Positions 8,924 through 17,743 of a stretch of DNA of 64,000 bases are shown in pieces (positions within the stretch are counted from its first letter, which is position 1; each line of letters opens with the position of its first letter). The notes beneath the pieces were generated by a model, which was not told where the DNA came from, made no database searches, and was given only the letters and a program-made list of their open reading frames with translations. The stretch is from NCBI GenBank assembly GCA_964596645.1, contig CAZQVB010000021.1, forward strand, positions 17,441 through 81,440, in the 5' to 3' direction. The position numbers and the translations under genes were made by a program. This stretch comes from CAVQEK01 sp964596645 (GTDB lineage Bacteria > Bacteroidota > Bacteroidia > Cytophagales > Cyclobacteriaceae).

Positions 8924-10160
8924 ACTTATGCACCACCAGCCCGCTTCTCAACTTGGGTTCAAACCAGGTGGTTTTGGGCGGCATGATTTGCCCGGTGTCG
9001 GCTATGGCCATCAGTTGCTGCATACTCACCGGATAGAGCGCAAAGGCCACCTTCATTTCTCCATTGTCTACCCTGCGCTGCAGCTCTTCCAGTCCGCGAA
9101 TGCCGCCCACGAAATCGATACGCTTATCGGTACGCAGATCTTTGATGCCCAGTAAAGGCTCCAGAATTTGTTCGCTGAGCACGGTCACATCAAGGCTTTT
9201 GATCGGGTCGTTGTCGTCGTAGGTATGCGCTTTGGCCTGGAGGCGGTACCATTTTTTGTTCAGGTACATGCTCATGGTGTGTATGGCCTCTGGCTTTATC
9301 ACATCGTCGCTTTCTGCGGTGATCTCAAAGCCCCCCAACAGCTTTTTCAAAAATTCTTCCTGAGAGAGGCCGTTGAGATCTTTCACTACGCGGTTGTAGT
9401 CAATGATCTGGAGTTCGTCGTCGGGGAAATGTACCGCCAGAAAGTAGTTGTATTCCTCATCGCCAGTGTGGTCTTCGTTTTGTTCGGCTTTCTCGCGCCC
9501 TACGTATGCACCGGCAGCTGTGCGGTGGTGGCCATCGGCCACATAAGTAGCGGGTATTTGCGAAAACTCTTTAATTATTTCTTCTATCAACCCGCCATCG
9601 TCTACCACCCACAACTCGTGGCGTATACCATCGTTGGCTACGAAGTCATATATCCCCGGTTTCTGGGTGAAATTATTGACAATGGTCTTGAGTGTGGGTC
9701 GCGAGGGATAGGCGAAGAATACCGGCTCGGCATGTATACTGCTGGTGCGCACGTGCTGCTTTCTGTCTTCTTCCTTGTCTGGCCGTGTCAGTTCGTGCTT
9801 TTTAATGACCCCGCTGAAATAATCCTCAATGGCTGCACAAGCCACAATGCCGGTCTGCGAGCGACCATGCATGGTGAGGCGATATAGATAGAGGCACTCC
9901 TTGGTGTCTTGCAAAAAGGTGCCGTTGGAGATAAGTTCTTCAAAGTTTTTGGCGCCTTTCTCATACACCTCATCGGCATAGGGATCCTGATCGTCGGCGA
10001 AGTCTATCTCTGGTTTCACCACATGGAGAAAGGACAAGGGGTTGCCCTCCGCTTCTTTGCGTGCCTCTTCGGTGTTGATCACGTCGTAGGGCCTGCTGGC
10101 TACTGCTGCCGCCTTTTCCGCCACCGGCCTTAGTCCTCTGAATGCTCTTATGGTTGCCAT
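8919..10160 (-). CDS. DUF1015 family protein
   Basis: Cytoplasmic protein of 413 residues with the DUF1015 hallmarks: an N-terminal RPYDVINTEEA segment and the central ATYVADGHHRTAA motif around residues 202-214. The family has no firmly assigned biochemical activity that I know of. It is the last gene after serC and serA (48 bases downstream of serA), a context often seen in Bacteroidota and other bacteria, which links it to serine metabolism by association only. Length is normal for the family. Its 3' end abuts the octamer repeat. Confidence 0.88.
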   Translation of the reverse strand: MATIRAFRGLRPVAEKAAAVASRPYDVINTEEARKEAEGNPLSFLHVVKPEIDFADDQDPYADEVYEKGAKNFEELISNGTFLQDTKECLYLYRLTMHGRSQTGIVACAAIEDYFSGVIKKHELTRPDKEEDRKQHVRTSSIHAEPVFFAYPSRPTLKTIVNNFTQKPGIYDFVANDGIRHELWVVDDGGLIEEIIKEFSQIPATYVADGHHRTAAGAYVGREKAEQNEDHTGDEEYNYFLAVHFPDDELQIIDYNRVVKDLNGLSQEEFLKKLLGGFEITAESDDVIKPEAIHTMSMYLNKKWYRLQAKAHTYDDNDPIKSLDVTVLSEQILEPLLGIKDLRTDKRIDFVGGIRGLEELQRRVDNGEMKVAFALYPVSMQQLMAIADTGQIMPPKTTWFEPKLRSGLVVHKF

Positions 10161-10208
10161 TGATGTGTAGGAATTTTTATTGAAGAAAATGGAATAATTC
10201 TGTTGGAG

Positions 10209-11378
10209 CTATGCGCGCAGCACCCGCACCATGATGATACCATCTATCTTGCGAATAGCGGCTACATGTGCTTCGGTGATATCGTCGTCTACATCGATGA
10301 TGTTGTATGCCAGATCGCCCCGGTGCTTGTTGAGCAGGTCGGCGATGTTGATGTTTTCATCGGCCAATACCGAAGTGATGTGGCCCACCATCTTTGGGAT
10401 GTTCCTGTTGGCTATGATGAGGCGATGACCACCATTGCGCGGCATGGCAGCAGAAGGAAAGTTTACAGAATTGTGAATATTGCCGTTTTCCAGATAATCA
10501 CGCACCTGGTCTACCGCCATCATGGCACAGTTGGCCTCCGACTCCGGTGTAGACGCCCCTAAGTGCGGTACAGCGATCACCTGATCATTGCCCAGCATGT
10601 CGTCATCGGGAAAGTCTGTGACGTACGCACCCACTTTGCCGCTGCCCAGTGCCTGGAATAAGTCGCTCTTGTGGACCAACCCGCCGCGGGCAAAGTTCAT
10701 GATCCGCACGCCGTTTTTCATAATGCCAAACTTACTGCCATTCAGAAAGCCATTGGTGCTTTCCAGCAGCGGCACGTGCAGACTGATATAGTCCGATTCG
10801 CTGAGCAGGTGGTCGAGGCTGATGGCGCGCTGTACCTCGCGAGACAAGCCCCAGGCCGAGTCGATGGAGATGTACGGGTCGAAACCGATCACGCGCATAC
10901 CCAGGGCGTAGGCCGCATTGGCTACCTGCATGCCTATGGCACCCAGGCCAATCACCCCCAGTGTTTTACCATATATCTCAGGCCCTGTAAAATTGGATTT
11001 TCCCTTTTCTATCAGTGCAGGTACTTCATCGCCTTTGCCTGCCAGGGTTTTTGCCCATTGTATACCTTCTACCATTTGCCTGGACGACATGATGAGCCCG
11101 GCGATCACCAGCTCTTTTACCGCATTGGCATTGGCACCCGGTGTGTTGAATACCACAATGCCTTTTTCTGTGCACGCATCCAACGGTATGTTATTGACCC
11201 CCGCCCCCGCCCTGCCGATGGCTTTCACACTCGATGTTAGAGCCATGTCGTGCATCTTGGCACTGCGTACCAGTATGGCGTCGGGTGTGGTAAATTCAGA
11301 GGCCACTTCATAGCGATCGAGGGGCAAACGACTGAGCCCCTCCGATGCTATTTTATTCAAGGTTTGTATTTTGTACAT
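10209..11378 (-). CDS. serA: D-3-phosphoglycerate dehydrogenase
   Basis: Catalyses the NAD-dependent oxidation of 3-phosphoglycerate to 3-phosphohydroxypyruvate, the first step of serine synthesis. The 389-residue protein is the short form: a D-2-hydroxyacid dehydrogenase core with nucleotide-binding GLGAIG at 144-149, substrate Arg231 in NFARGG and catalytic His272 in PHLGAST. A C-terminal ACT domain (about 315-389) probably senses serine. The usual DVFEEEP stretch is replaced by VTDFPDDD, as in other short-type enzymes. It starts 9 bases after serC, so the two are one transcription unit. Confidence 0.95.
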   Translation of the reverse strand: MYKIQTLNKIASEGLSRLPLDRYEVASEFTTPDAILVRSAKMHDMALTSSVKAIGRAGAGVNNIPLDACTEKGIVVFNTPGANANAVKELVIAGLIMSSRQMVEGIQWAKTLAGKGDEVPALIEKGKSNFTGPEIYGKTLGVIGLGAIGMQVANAAYALGMRVIGFDPYISIDSAWGLSREVQRAISLDHLLSESDYISLHVPLLESTNGFLNGSKFGIMKNGVRIMNFARGGLVHKSDLFQALGSGKVGAYVTDFPDDDMLGNDQVIAVPHLGASTPESEANCAMMAVDQVRDYLENGNIHNSVNFPSAAMPRNGGHRLIIANRNIPKMVGHITSVLADENINIADLLNKHRGDLAYNIIDVDDDITEAHVAAIRKIDGIIMVRVLRA

Positions 11379-11387
11379 GAGGCTGGC

Positions 11388-12470
11388 TTAACGATTCTCC
11401 ATTTCAAACTCCTTCATAAAATCGACCAGCGCCTGTACGCCTTCTACCGGCATGGCATTGTATATACTGGCGCGCATACCGCCCACGGTTCTATGCCCTT
11501 TCAGCGTTTTCAGTCCGCGCTTGGAAGTGGCAGCTATGAACTTCTTGTCGAGCGCCTCATCGCCGGTGACGAAGGGCACATTCATAAGAGAGCGTGCTTC
11601 GGGCACCACCGTGGAGCTGAACATTTTGGAGTTGTCGAGATAGTCGTAAAGAATGGCCGCTTTGTGCCGGTTTATTTTTTCCATTTCGGCTACGCCGCCT
11701 TTTTCAAGAAGCCACTCAAATACCAGCCCTGCTATATATATGGCGTAGCACGGCGGAGTGTTGAGCATGGAATCGGCTTCTGCATGGTTTTTATAATTAA
11801 AGAGTGCCGGGGTGATGTCCATGGCGTGGCCCATCAAATCGCTGCGCACGATGACCACGGTGAGACCGGCCGGGCCTATGTTTTTTTGTGCGCCGGCATA
11901 GATCAACCCAAAATCACGCACGTCATATTCCTGGCTCAAAATGTTTGACGACATATCAGCCACAATGGGCACATTGCCGGTGTCGGGCAACTCCGGCATC
12001 AAAGTACCATATATAGTATTGTTGGTGGTGATGTGCACGTAGTCGGCGTCCCGATCAAACATATCTGCCCGCAGCTCGGGGATGTAGCTGAAGGTTTTAT
12101 CTTCTGATGATGCCACCACGCGCACGTTTCCGTATCGTTTGGCTTCAGCGATCGCCTTTTTTGACCACAATCCGGTGTTGACATAGTCTGCTTTGCGCTT
12201 TTCACTGTACAGGTTCATGGGTACCATCGAAAACTGGGCACTTGCACCGCCTTGCAGAAAGAGCACCGTGTAGTCGTCCGGGATGTTCATCAGCTTGCGG
12301 AGATTGGCCATGGCCGAATCGAAAATGCTTTGATATTCAGCAGAACGATGGCTCATTTCCATGACCGACAAACCGGCCCCCTGATAGTCGACCAGTTCCT
12401 TCTGGGCCCTTTCCAGTACTTCCAACGGTATGCCGGCCGGACCGGCAGAGAAATTATATACTCTAGACAT
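11388..12470 (-). CDS. serC: Phosphoserine aminotransferase
   Basis: PLP-dependent class V aminotransferase converting 3-phosphohydroxypyruvate and glutamate to O-phosphoserine. It is 360 residues, full length. The N-terminus NFSAGPAGIP and the PLP-lysine motif GAQKNIGPAG (Lys196) are diagnostic. It is first in the leftward operon serC-serA-DUF1015. The 290 bases upstream (12471-12760) carry no gene; I could not pick out a convincing -33/-7 pair there. A phosphoserine phosphatase (serB) is not present in the window. Confidence 0.96.
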   Translation of the reverse strand: MSRVYNFSAGPAGIPLEVLERAQKELVDYQGAGLSVMEMSHRSAEYQSIFDSAMANLRKLMNIPDDYTVLFLQGGASAQFSMVPMNLYSEKRKADYVNTGLWSKKAIAEAKRYGNVRVVASSEDKTFSYIPELRADMFDRDADYVHITTNNTIYGTLMPELPDTGNVPIVADMSSNILSQEYDVRDFGLIYAGAQKNIGPAGLTVVIVRSDLMGHAMDITPALFNYKNHAEADSMLNTPPCYAIYIAGLVFEWLLEKGGVAEMEKINRHKAAILYDYLDNSKMFSSTVVPEARSLMNVPFVTGDEALDKKFIAATSKRGLKTLKGHRTVGGMRASIYNAMPVEGVQALVDFMKEFEMENR

Positions 12471-12760
12471 GTATGTGAAATTTAGATGAACTCATATAAA
12501 AAAAAGGCAAGCATGCATTAACCTGTGCTCCGTTTATCATGCATATCGCGACCGGTTGAGAACAGAAAAACCACATAAACAGTCCAGAGGAAATTCTGCT
12601 GAAGGTAATGGATGCTGCATTTTATTTGGGCTGTTTGTATTGATGACGGTGGATTATCTGGCGCCGTGCTTTGCGCGACGAAATTGAACCAATTTCATCA
12701 AAGATTCAAGAACCGCATTACTTTTTGGAAAGCTCTCCGAAGGAAAATACCCAACGAAGA

Positions 12761-13501
12761 CTACCAGCCCAACACCAACGCAGCCAGTCCAGATGCCGTG
12801 CCGGCGGTAGCGATGGATATAAAGTTGACCCAATGGTTGTTCAGTGCGCCTTTGCGCTGCAGTGTGGCGCCCAGTATGGAATCGAAAACGTTGCCGGCAA
12901 AACCACCGGCGAGGATCAGCACGAAAGCAATCGCAGAGGGATAAAAGAATGCAAAAACGATGGCGATGAGAGTGCTTCCCAACACGCCATAGGCAAATCC
13001 CTCCCGGCTCACAGTGCCATCGCGACCCCGCAGGTCGGGATTTTGGCTGATGATATTAAAAAAGCGCCGTCCGTATACATTGCCTAATTCGGAGGAGAAA
13101 GTATCTGAACAGGCCACCGCAAAACCCGTGGCCGCAGCCACCAAGAAGAATATTTTGGGCTCCGGATAAAAAAGCAGCCCGATATGGCAAATCACCGGGA
13201 AGCCGCCATTGGCCAATGCATGGTCAATACCGCGCCGGCCACCATCTTCTTGTGCAATGTCGGCCATCTGTTTCTGATCAATGCCCAGACGCGACACATA
13301 GGAGCCGGCAAAGAAAAAGGTGAAAAGCAGCGCCAGACCCAACCACCCAGACCCCGCATACAGCAAGGCTGCAAACACTACTCCCGTAATGCCTCCTGCC
13401 AGGTCGATCTTTTTAGTAAAATAACTGTACAGCATAGCCAGCAGCACCAGCCCTGCGGCTATGACTGCAGATAACCAACCCTCGGAAAGTGTAGACGCCA
13501 T
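12761..13501 (-). CDS. DUF92 family integral membrane protein
   Basis: A very hydrophobic protein of 246 residues with about six membrane segments. It shows the DUF92 (TIGR00297) pattern: AVACSDTFSSELGNVYG and GTVSREGFAYGVLGS in the middle, and a Gly-rich C-terminal helix region with GNVFDSILGATLQRKG. Plant members are phytol or farnesol kinases; bacterial members are mostly uncharacterised, so a polyprenol kinase role is inference only. It lies upstream of serC on the same strand, but the 290-base gap argues for separate transcription. Confidence 0.85.
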   Translation of the reverse strand: MASTLSEGWLSAVIAAGLVLLAMLYSYFTKKIDLAGGITGVVFAALLYAGSGWLGLALLFTFFFAGSYVSRLGIDQKQMADIAQEDGGRRGIDHALANGGFPVICHIGLLFYPEPKIFFLVAAATGFAVACSDTFSSELGNVYGRRFFNIISQNPDLRGRDGTVSREGFAYGVLGSTLIAIVFAFFYPSAIAFVLILAGGFAGNVFDSILGATLQRKGALNNHWVNFISIATAGTASGLAALVLGW

Positions 13502-13647
13502 AGATGTACAAACAAGCTAAAAATACCGCGCGCTGGCCAGAAATGCAGCGCTTTAAAGTTACAACCTTTCATGGTATTTGATACCGGCAAAGTACGTTGT
13601 AAATACCACCGATTGGCCATAGCTTGCGGCTATTGATTTCTGCTACC

Positions 13648-14619
13648 ATGGCAAAAATGAAAACATATTTTCTTTACCTCGGCGCCATACTCATTGTGGC
13701 TTTGCTGGTGTACACCCAGCTGCCCGACAAGGTACATATACAACACTCGGTGCGCATAGTGGCGGATCAGGAGCGTGTGTATGAGTACATCAGCGACACG
13801 AGTAGCTGGCCTCTATGGCTCCTGGAAGCCGGCAATTATTTTCCCCATCAATCCAGTGATTACCAGCTTCGTATTTTGGAAGCTGAGCCATATTCATTTG
13901 TAAAAATGGCGCTGGATACAGACAGTAACGACTTTCCGGGCAGCTTTTTCTTTTTGCTGAGCTATGCTGGCGGGGCTACCACACTCACCTGGGCCTACGA
14001 CCGGCGGCAATCTGTATTGGAAAAACTCAGGGGGATATGGGAGGCGTCGCCCCGCCCCGAGCAGATGATGCCCGTACTGGCCATGTTGAAAACCAGAATT
14101 GAAAATATGCCTGCCGAGAAAGAATTGATCGTGATGGAGCAGGTAGAAGAAATTCATTACCTGGCGCTGGAGGCAGATCTGGAAGGTGAAGAGGTGGCCA
14201 TGTTCAATGCCAAAATGGTGCAAATGCTTGGGGCACTTCTGCAGGCAGCGCACGATCTTAATGTGGAAGTAGGCGGGCAGCCCATTTGCGTTTTTCAGCA
14301 CTATGCCGACGACGACATGAGCTTCGATGCCGGCATCCCCATCTCTGCAGGACTATCTACGCCGGCCAATTCGGCATACCTGTGCAAAACCCTACCGGAA
14401 GGCCCCGTGGTAAAGGCCATGCACACAGCGGCTGACGGCCCGCTCTCATTCACACACCAACGCATTCGCGCTTACCTCAATGAGCACGAGCTGCAGGCTA
14501 CCGGCCTCATCTGGGAGGAATACCTCACCGACCCCTCCCTGGCTGTAGACAGCACCGACCATACAGCCAATGTGTACTACGCAGTGGTAGATAAAAATTC
14601 AGAAGGCCCACTGCTGTAG
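13648..14619 (+). CDS. Membrane-anchored SRPBCC domain plus GyrI-like effector-binding domain protein
   Basis: I chose the ATG at 13648 (MAKMKTYF) over an in-frame codon at 13624 because it directly precedes a single N-terminal membrane helix. After the anchor (residues about 5-22) comes an SRPBCC/polyketide-cyclase-like domain (about 30-130), with HIQHSVRIVADQERVYEYIS typical of its first strand and helix. The C-terminal half (about 165-320) looks like an AraC-type effector-binding (GyrI-like) domain, with QPICVFQHY and the AVHTA-like stretch KAMHTAADGPLS. Both folds bind small hydrophobic ligands. There is no DNA-binding domain, so it is not a regulator of the usual type. Function unknown. 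Confidence 0.7.
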   Translation: MAKMKTYFLYLGAILIVALLVYTQLPDKVHIQHSVRIVADQERVYEYISDTSSWPLWLLEAGNYFPHQSSDYQLRILEAEPYSFVKMALDTDSNDFPGSFFFLLSYAGGATTLTWAYDRRQSVLEKLRGIWEASPRPEQMMPVLAMLKTRIENMPAEKELIVMEQVEEIHYLALEADLEGEEVAMFNAKMVQMLGALLQAAHDLNVEVGGQPICVFQHYADDDMSFDAGIPISAGLSTPANSAYLCKTLPEGPVVKAMHTAADGPLSFTHQRIRAYLNEHELQATGLIWEEYLTDPSLAVDSTDHTANVYYAVVDKNSEGPLL

Positions 14620-14706
14620 TCTTCGTTTTATACAATAGTTTTTTCTGCAGCGGAGGCAGGTTATATTTACGGCTCATAGTAGCCGCCACCTGCCAACGTT
14701 TTTCTT

Positions 14707-15768
14707 TTGACCAATTTATTCAAGCCAAGTTCCGCTCCGTACATCATCGGTTTTGTCATCATTTTCCTTTCGGCTTTCATCTCGCCGAGGGTGCATTTTG
14801 TGTTTGGCCTGATATCCTATCTTGTTCCTTTCGCACTTTTATTCCTTCTGCTCAAGGTCTTGCACCTCATTCTTTTCAGAAGGAACAAGAGGTGGCCATA
14901 TGTCATACTTTTCGTGATATACGCCGTAGTATTTGGCCCGAGGTTTTTTCAATTCCCCTGGCCACAAAGTTCCCAACCTGCAGATGTTGCCGTACTCAAC
15001 TACAACCTTGGCCGCCTTCATGCGGTGCGCTATCACGATGGTCATGACCGCCTGATGGAATTTTACGATTTTTTGGATTTGGAAAAGCCGGAGGTGCTTT
15101 GCTTTCAGGAGTTTTATTCCAACCGCCGCGACGACCGCTGGAATGTGATCAAGTCGCTGGGAGAATTGGGCTACGCGCCGGTCACCTTTCACAAACCAGG
15201 CAATAAATACTACCTCGAATCCATGGCCATATTCACCACGCTGCCACAGATAGATACCGGCGCCATACGAGCGCATGCGGCAGGCAAGCCTCTGCTCGGG
15301 GTCTTTGCACAGTTGCAGCACGGTAAAGACACGCTCACGGTGCTGAACACCCACATCAAGTCGTTCGATGTGAAGGGCAACAACCCTTTGGCACAGCGGT
15401 CAATCAGAGGATTTTTGCATTCGGTGAAGGAGGTGCTGTACAGCCTTAGCACCACCACCCACACCCAGGTATACCAGGTGGAGCAGTTGACAGAGCGCAC
15501 TGCGCAATTTGATAACCTGGTTTTCTGCGGCGACTTCAACACTATGCCCTCCAGCTATTTGTACAGCAGGCTGAAGCGGAACTTCCACAATGCCTACGAA
15601 GAAAATGGCCGGTACTTTATGTTTACCTACCTGGGCCGTACACTGTTTTTTCTCCGCATTGATCAGCAATTCTACCGCGGCGAAAGCTTTGAGAATGTGT
15701 CTTTCGAAACATTAAATTTTCACCTATCTGACCACAAGGCGCTGCTGGGAAGATATGCCTTCGATTGA
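14707..15768 (+). CDS. Membrane protein of the endonuclease/exonuclease/phosphatase family
   Basis: Protein of 353 residues starting with TTG; no in-frame ATG precedes the first membrane segment. Three membrane helices fill about residues 10-80. The soluble part is an EEP (DNase I-like) domain with the expected metal and catalytic motifs: LCFQEFYSNR (Glu), VLNTHIKS, CGDFNTMPSSY and the terminal LSDHKALLGRY. Substrates of this superfamily range from DNA to phosphoinositides and sphingolipids. An N-terminal membrane domain in front of the catalytic part is common in Bacteroidota and makes DNA repair unlikely. The exact substrate cannot be read from the sequence. Confidence 0.88.
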   Translation: MTNLFKPSSAPYIIGFVIIFLSAFISPRVHFVFGLISYLVPFALLFLLLKVLHLILFRRNKRWPYVILFVIYAVVFGPRFFQFPWPQSSQPADVAVLNYNLGRLHAVRYHDGHDRLMEFYDFLDLEKPEVLCFQEFYSNRRDDRWNVIKSLGELGYAPVTFHKPGNKYYLESMAIFTTLPQIDTGAIRAHAAGKPLLGVFAQLQHGKDTLTVLNTHIKSFDVKGNNPLAQRSIRGFLHSVKEVLYSLSTTTHTQVYQVEQLTERTAQFDNLVFCGDFNTMPSSYLYSRLKRNFHNAYEENGRYFMFTYLGRTLFFLRIDQQFYRGESFENVSFETLNFHLSDHKALLGRYAFD

Positions 15769-15807
15769 TGCACCACCCAATGAATACGGCACACCGTCTA
15801 CTGAATG

Positions 15808-15838
15808 TTGCCTTACAAGCCTCGACTTGCTACATTTG
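15808..15838 (+). promoter_or_regulatory. Bacteroidota-type promoter (-33 TTG, -7 TACATTTG)
   Basis: TTG at 15808-15810, a 20-base spacer, then TACATTTG at 15831-15838. This matches the Bacteroidota consensus TTG-N(19-21)-TAnnTTTG at every defined position. It lies 44 bases upstream of the ATG at 15883, which leaves a leader of about 38 bases, and it sits in a short intergenic gap. Confidence 0.65.
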
Positions 15839-15882
15839 GCTTCCACAACTATTGTAATCACAGCATACCAAACCACACACAC

Positions 15883-16389
15883 ATGGAATACACATTTGAC
15901 CGGTACGTACATCGCTTTGCCATATGGGCTGCCGCGCGATCGGTACAAAAATCAGCAGTTGGCACCGAGCGCATAGCCATAGCCATAGAAAAAAGCGAGC
16001 TGCCCTCCCTTACCGGACAGGCAGACTTTGCCTCGCAGCAGGCATTTGACGAATGGCACAAAAGCAGTTGCAGAGTCATTACGAAAAACCTGAAGAAGCA
16101 AGGCATAGAAGGCGTAACCTATGGCCGAGCTGCACGCATTGTGAGCACGTATATAAAAGCAGCAGGAATAGTACGAATGGGTGAAAAAAGCAACCTGGCC
16201 GGCTATGCACACCCCGTACTCGATGCACGCCTGCTGGCTAATCTGAAAAAGAAATTTCCAGAAATTAAGTCGATCAAAGGCAAGTGGACGCAACTGGACG
16301 AGCAGTCGTATGACGCTTTGATTGCTAAACTGCTGGAGCTGGATGTGAAGCCGCTTTGGAAACTCGAATATTTCTCCCGCAGCAAATGA
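15883..16389 (+). CDS. Conserved-looking protein of unknown function
   Basis: Protein of 168 residues; the ATG at 15883 (MEYTFDRY) is preferred over the codon at 15805 because a perfect promoter lies between them. It is soluble and basic, with no signal peptide. The sequence looks helical: an N-terminal MEYTFDRYVHRFAIWAAARS, a central WHKSSCRVITKNLK and a C-terminal PLWKLEYFSRSK. The middle part (VTYGRAARIVSTYIKAA) resembles helix-hairpin-helix type packing, but I recognise no family. It stands alone between an EEP-family gene and moaE (convergent). A nucleic-acid role would be a guess. Confidence 0.7.
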   Translation: MEYTFDRYVHRFAIWAAARSVQKSAVGTERIAIAIEKSELPSLTGQADFASQQAFDEWHKSSCRVITKNLKKQGIEGVTYGRAARIVSTYIKAAGIVRMGEKSNLAGYAHPVLDARLLANLKKKFPEIKSIKGKWTQLDEQSYDALIAKLLELDVKPLWKLEYFSRSK

Positions 16390-16439
16390 GCACCGTTCAT
16401 TGGAAATTGATATTCATTGAATATAAGGGCTAGAAACGG

Positions 16440-16868
16440 CTAGGGATGGGCAGCTACCCATACCTCGCCGTCTTCGAAAATTTCCTTTTTCCAGATCGGC
16501 ACTGTTTTTTTTAAAGTATCAATGACATATCGGCATGCGAGAAAAGCTTCATTGCGATGGGGTGCAGATACGGCGATCACCACGGCCAGTTCGCCAATAG
16601 TCTTTCGGCCCAGTGCATGTTGAATGGCTACTTTCAAAACCGGCCACTTCGCATGCGCCTGATCAATAATTTTTTGTAGCTCTGCCATGGCCATCTTTTC
16701 ATACGCTTCAAACTCCAGTGCCACCACCTGCTTTTGCCCCGTGTGGTTGCGCACTGTGCCTATGAACACATCGATGGCGCCGGCGCGTGCCTCTTGCACC
16801 ATTGCTATGGCCTTTTGTACATCCAGGGGTTTGTCGGTGAGCTCTATCACTGTTCTGTCTTTTTTCAA
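16440..16868 (-). CDS. moaE: Molybdopterin synthase catalytic subunit
   Basis: Large subunit of molybdopterin synthase, which inserts two dithiolene sulfurs into cyclic pyranopterin monophosphate. It is 142 residues with the MoaE signature AGAIDVFIGTVRNHTGQK, EAYEKMA, IQHALGRKTIGE and AVSAPHRNEAFLACRYVID-type motifs; the conserved Lys of KKTVPIWKKE is present. The only start that gives a full N-terminus is TTG at 16866-16868, overlapping the moaD stop (TTGA), so translation is coupled to moaD. It is convergent with the unknown gene ending at 16389. Confidence 0.93.
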   Translation of the reverse strand: MKKDRTVIELTDKPLDVQKAIAMVQEARAGAIDVFIGTVRNHTGQKQVVALEFEAYEKMAMAELQKIIDQAHAKWPVLKVAIQHALGRKTIGELAVVIAVSAPHRNEAFLACRYVIDTLKKTVPIWKKEIFEDGEVWVAAHP

Positions 16869-17107
16869 CCACCGCTCACTGGCGGTATCAGTGCAACTTC
16901 ATCATCGGCACCGATCACCTGGTCGGGCCGGGCATAGCTGCTGTTGATGGCCACCGACATGTGATCGAGGTGATGTAAATCGGGATAAATTCCCTTCAGT
17001 ATGCGCTTAAGATCAATCACCGAAGTGCGGTCGGGGACATCCAGCACCGCCTTGTTCGATCCCACCACCTCTTTGGCAATACCGAATAGAAGAAGGTTAA
17101 TTTTCAT
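16865..17107 (-). CDS. moaD: Molybdopterin synthase sulfur-carrier subunit
   Basis: Ubiquitin-like sulfur carrier of 80 residues. I start it at 17107 (MKINLLLFGIAKE); the longer frame to 17200 adds 31 residues not seen in the family. The C-terminus ends in SGG; the terminal Gly-Gly is the site of adenylation and thiocarboxylation. The core NSSYARPDQVIGADDEVALI matches the family. It overlaps moaE by 3 bases. The adenylating enzyme MoeB is not in the window. Confidence 0.92.
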   Translation of the reverse strand: MKINLLLFGIAKEVVGSNKAVLDVPDRTSVIDLKRILKGIYPDLHHLDHMSVAINSSYARPDQVIGADDEVALIPPVSGG

Positions 17108-17273
17108 GATTTGCGCGTAATGATATAAATCCAGCCATGGCCGGTATAGAAAGACGATTAAATTAATAGTGAAATTATAAAATGCTACGCGGTTCCGCAT
17201 CCGGAGCGCACAAAGATTTGGGGGAAATTCCTTGACCCATTTAACATTATGAATCCTTCGTTGTCATAATTGA

Positions 17274-17281
17274 TATATTTG
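17274..17281 (+). promoter_or_regulatory. Candidate -7 element for the DUF7009-moaA operon
   Basis: TATATTTG matches TAnnTTTG exactly and lies about 97 bases before the ATG at 17378. No TTG occurs at the expected distance upstream, so the -33 part is weak or absent. The long leader shows no molybdenum-cofactor riboswitch that I can recognise. Confidence 0.35.
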
Positions 17282-17377
17282 AACTACTAAGGCGGGCGTT
17301 TTGGAATTATAGGGCAGAAGCGGTGACGAAAATAGCGCTGTATTGCTCGGCTACATTGTATTACAAAAACGAAGAGC

Positions 17378-17743
17378 ATGAAGCTAAGACTAGAAAAAGG
17401 ACTGATCAAGTTTCGCCTGAGCAGAGAAGAAATGAGCTTATTTGCGCAAAATGGCGAATTGTTTGAAACGGTAATATTGAACAATGCCGGGGAAGAGCTC
17501 AACTACATCCTGCTCAGTGACCCCCTTACCGACAAGGTGCATATTCATCACAAATCATGTGCTTTACAGGTTTTTGTGCCTTCTCGCCTGGTAGACGAGT
17601 GGATCGGTTCTGATGCCGTTGGAATGGAAGAAACCTTGGTTTTCGACAACGACAGCTCTGTACAGGTAGTGGTGGAGCGTGATTTGAAACCGCGAAAATA
17701 TAGCACCAGAAACAAAGCGACGGGTGATGTCGGAAACGCTTAA
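17378..17743 (+). CDS. DUF7009-like small protein encoded with moaA
   Basis: Protein of 121 residues beginning MKLRLEKGLIKFRLSREE, with an internal NYILLSDP and a PRKYSTRNKATGD tail. Small proteins of this type next to moaA in Bacteroidota have been placed in DUF7009; I give that name from memory. No catalytic motif or signal peptide is visible. Its end overlaps the moaA start by 17 bases in another frame, so the two are translationally coupled. This suggests a role in molybdopterin synthesis or its control, which is inference from context only. Confidence 0.6.
   Translation: MKLRLEKGLIKFRLSREEMSLFAQNGELFETVILNNAGEELNYILLSDPLTDKVHIHHKSCALQVFVPSRLVDEWIGSDAVGMEETLVFDNDSSVQVVVERDLKPRKYSTRNKATGDVGNA

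Noticed and set aside
9168..9887. A 239-codon + strand frame opposite the DUF1015 gene
   Set aside because: It is antisense to a conserved gene and its hydrophobic composition is that expected from the complementary codons.
12471..12944. Rightward frame of 110 codons from 12612 and a possible small gene upstream of serC
   Set aside because: Most of it is antisense to the DUF92 gene and the rest shows no conserved features or start signal.
17108..17377. Molybdenum-cofactor riboswitch between moaD and the DUF7009-moaA operon
   Set aside because: The region is AT-rich and I could not find the conserved stems of that RNA.
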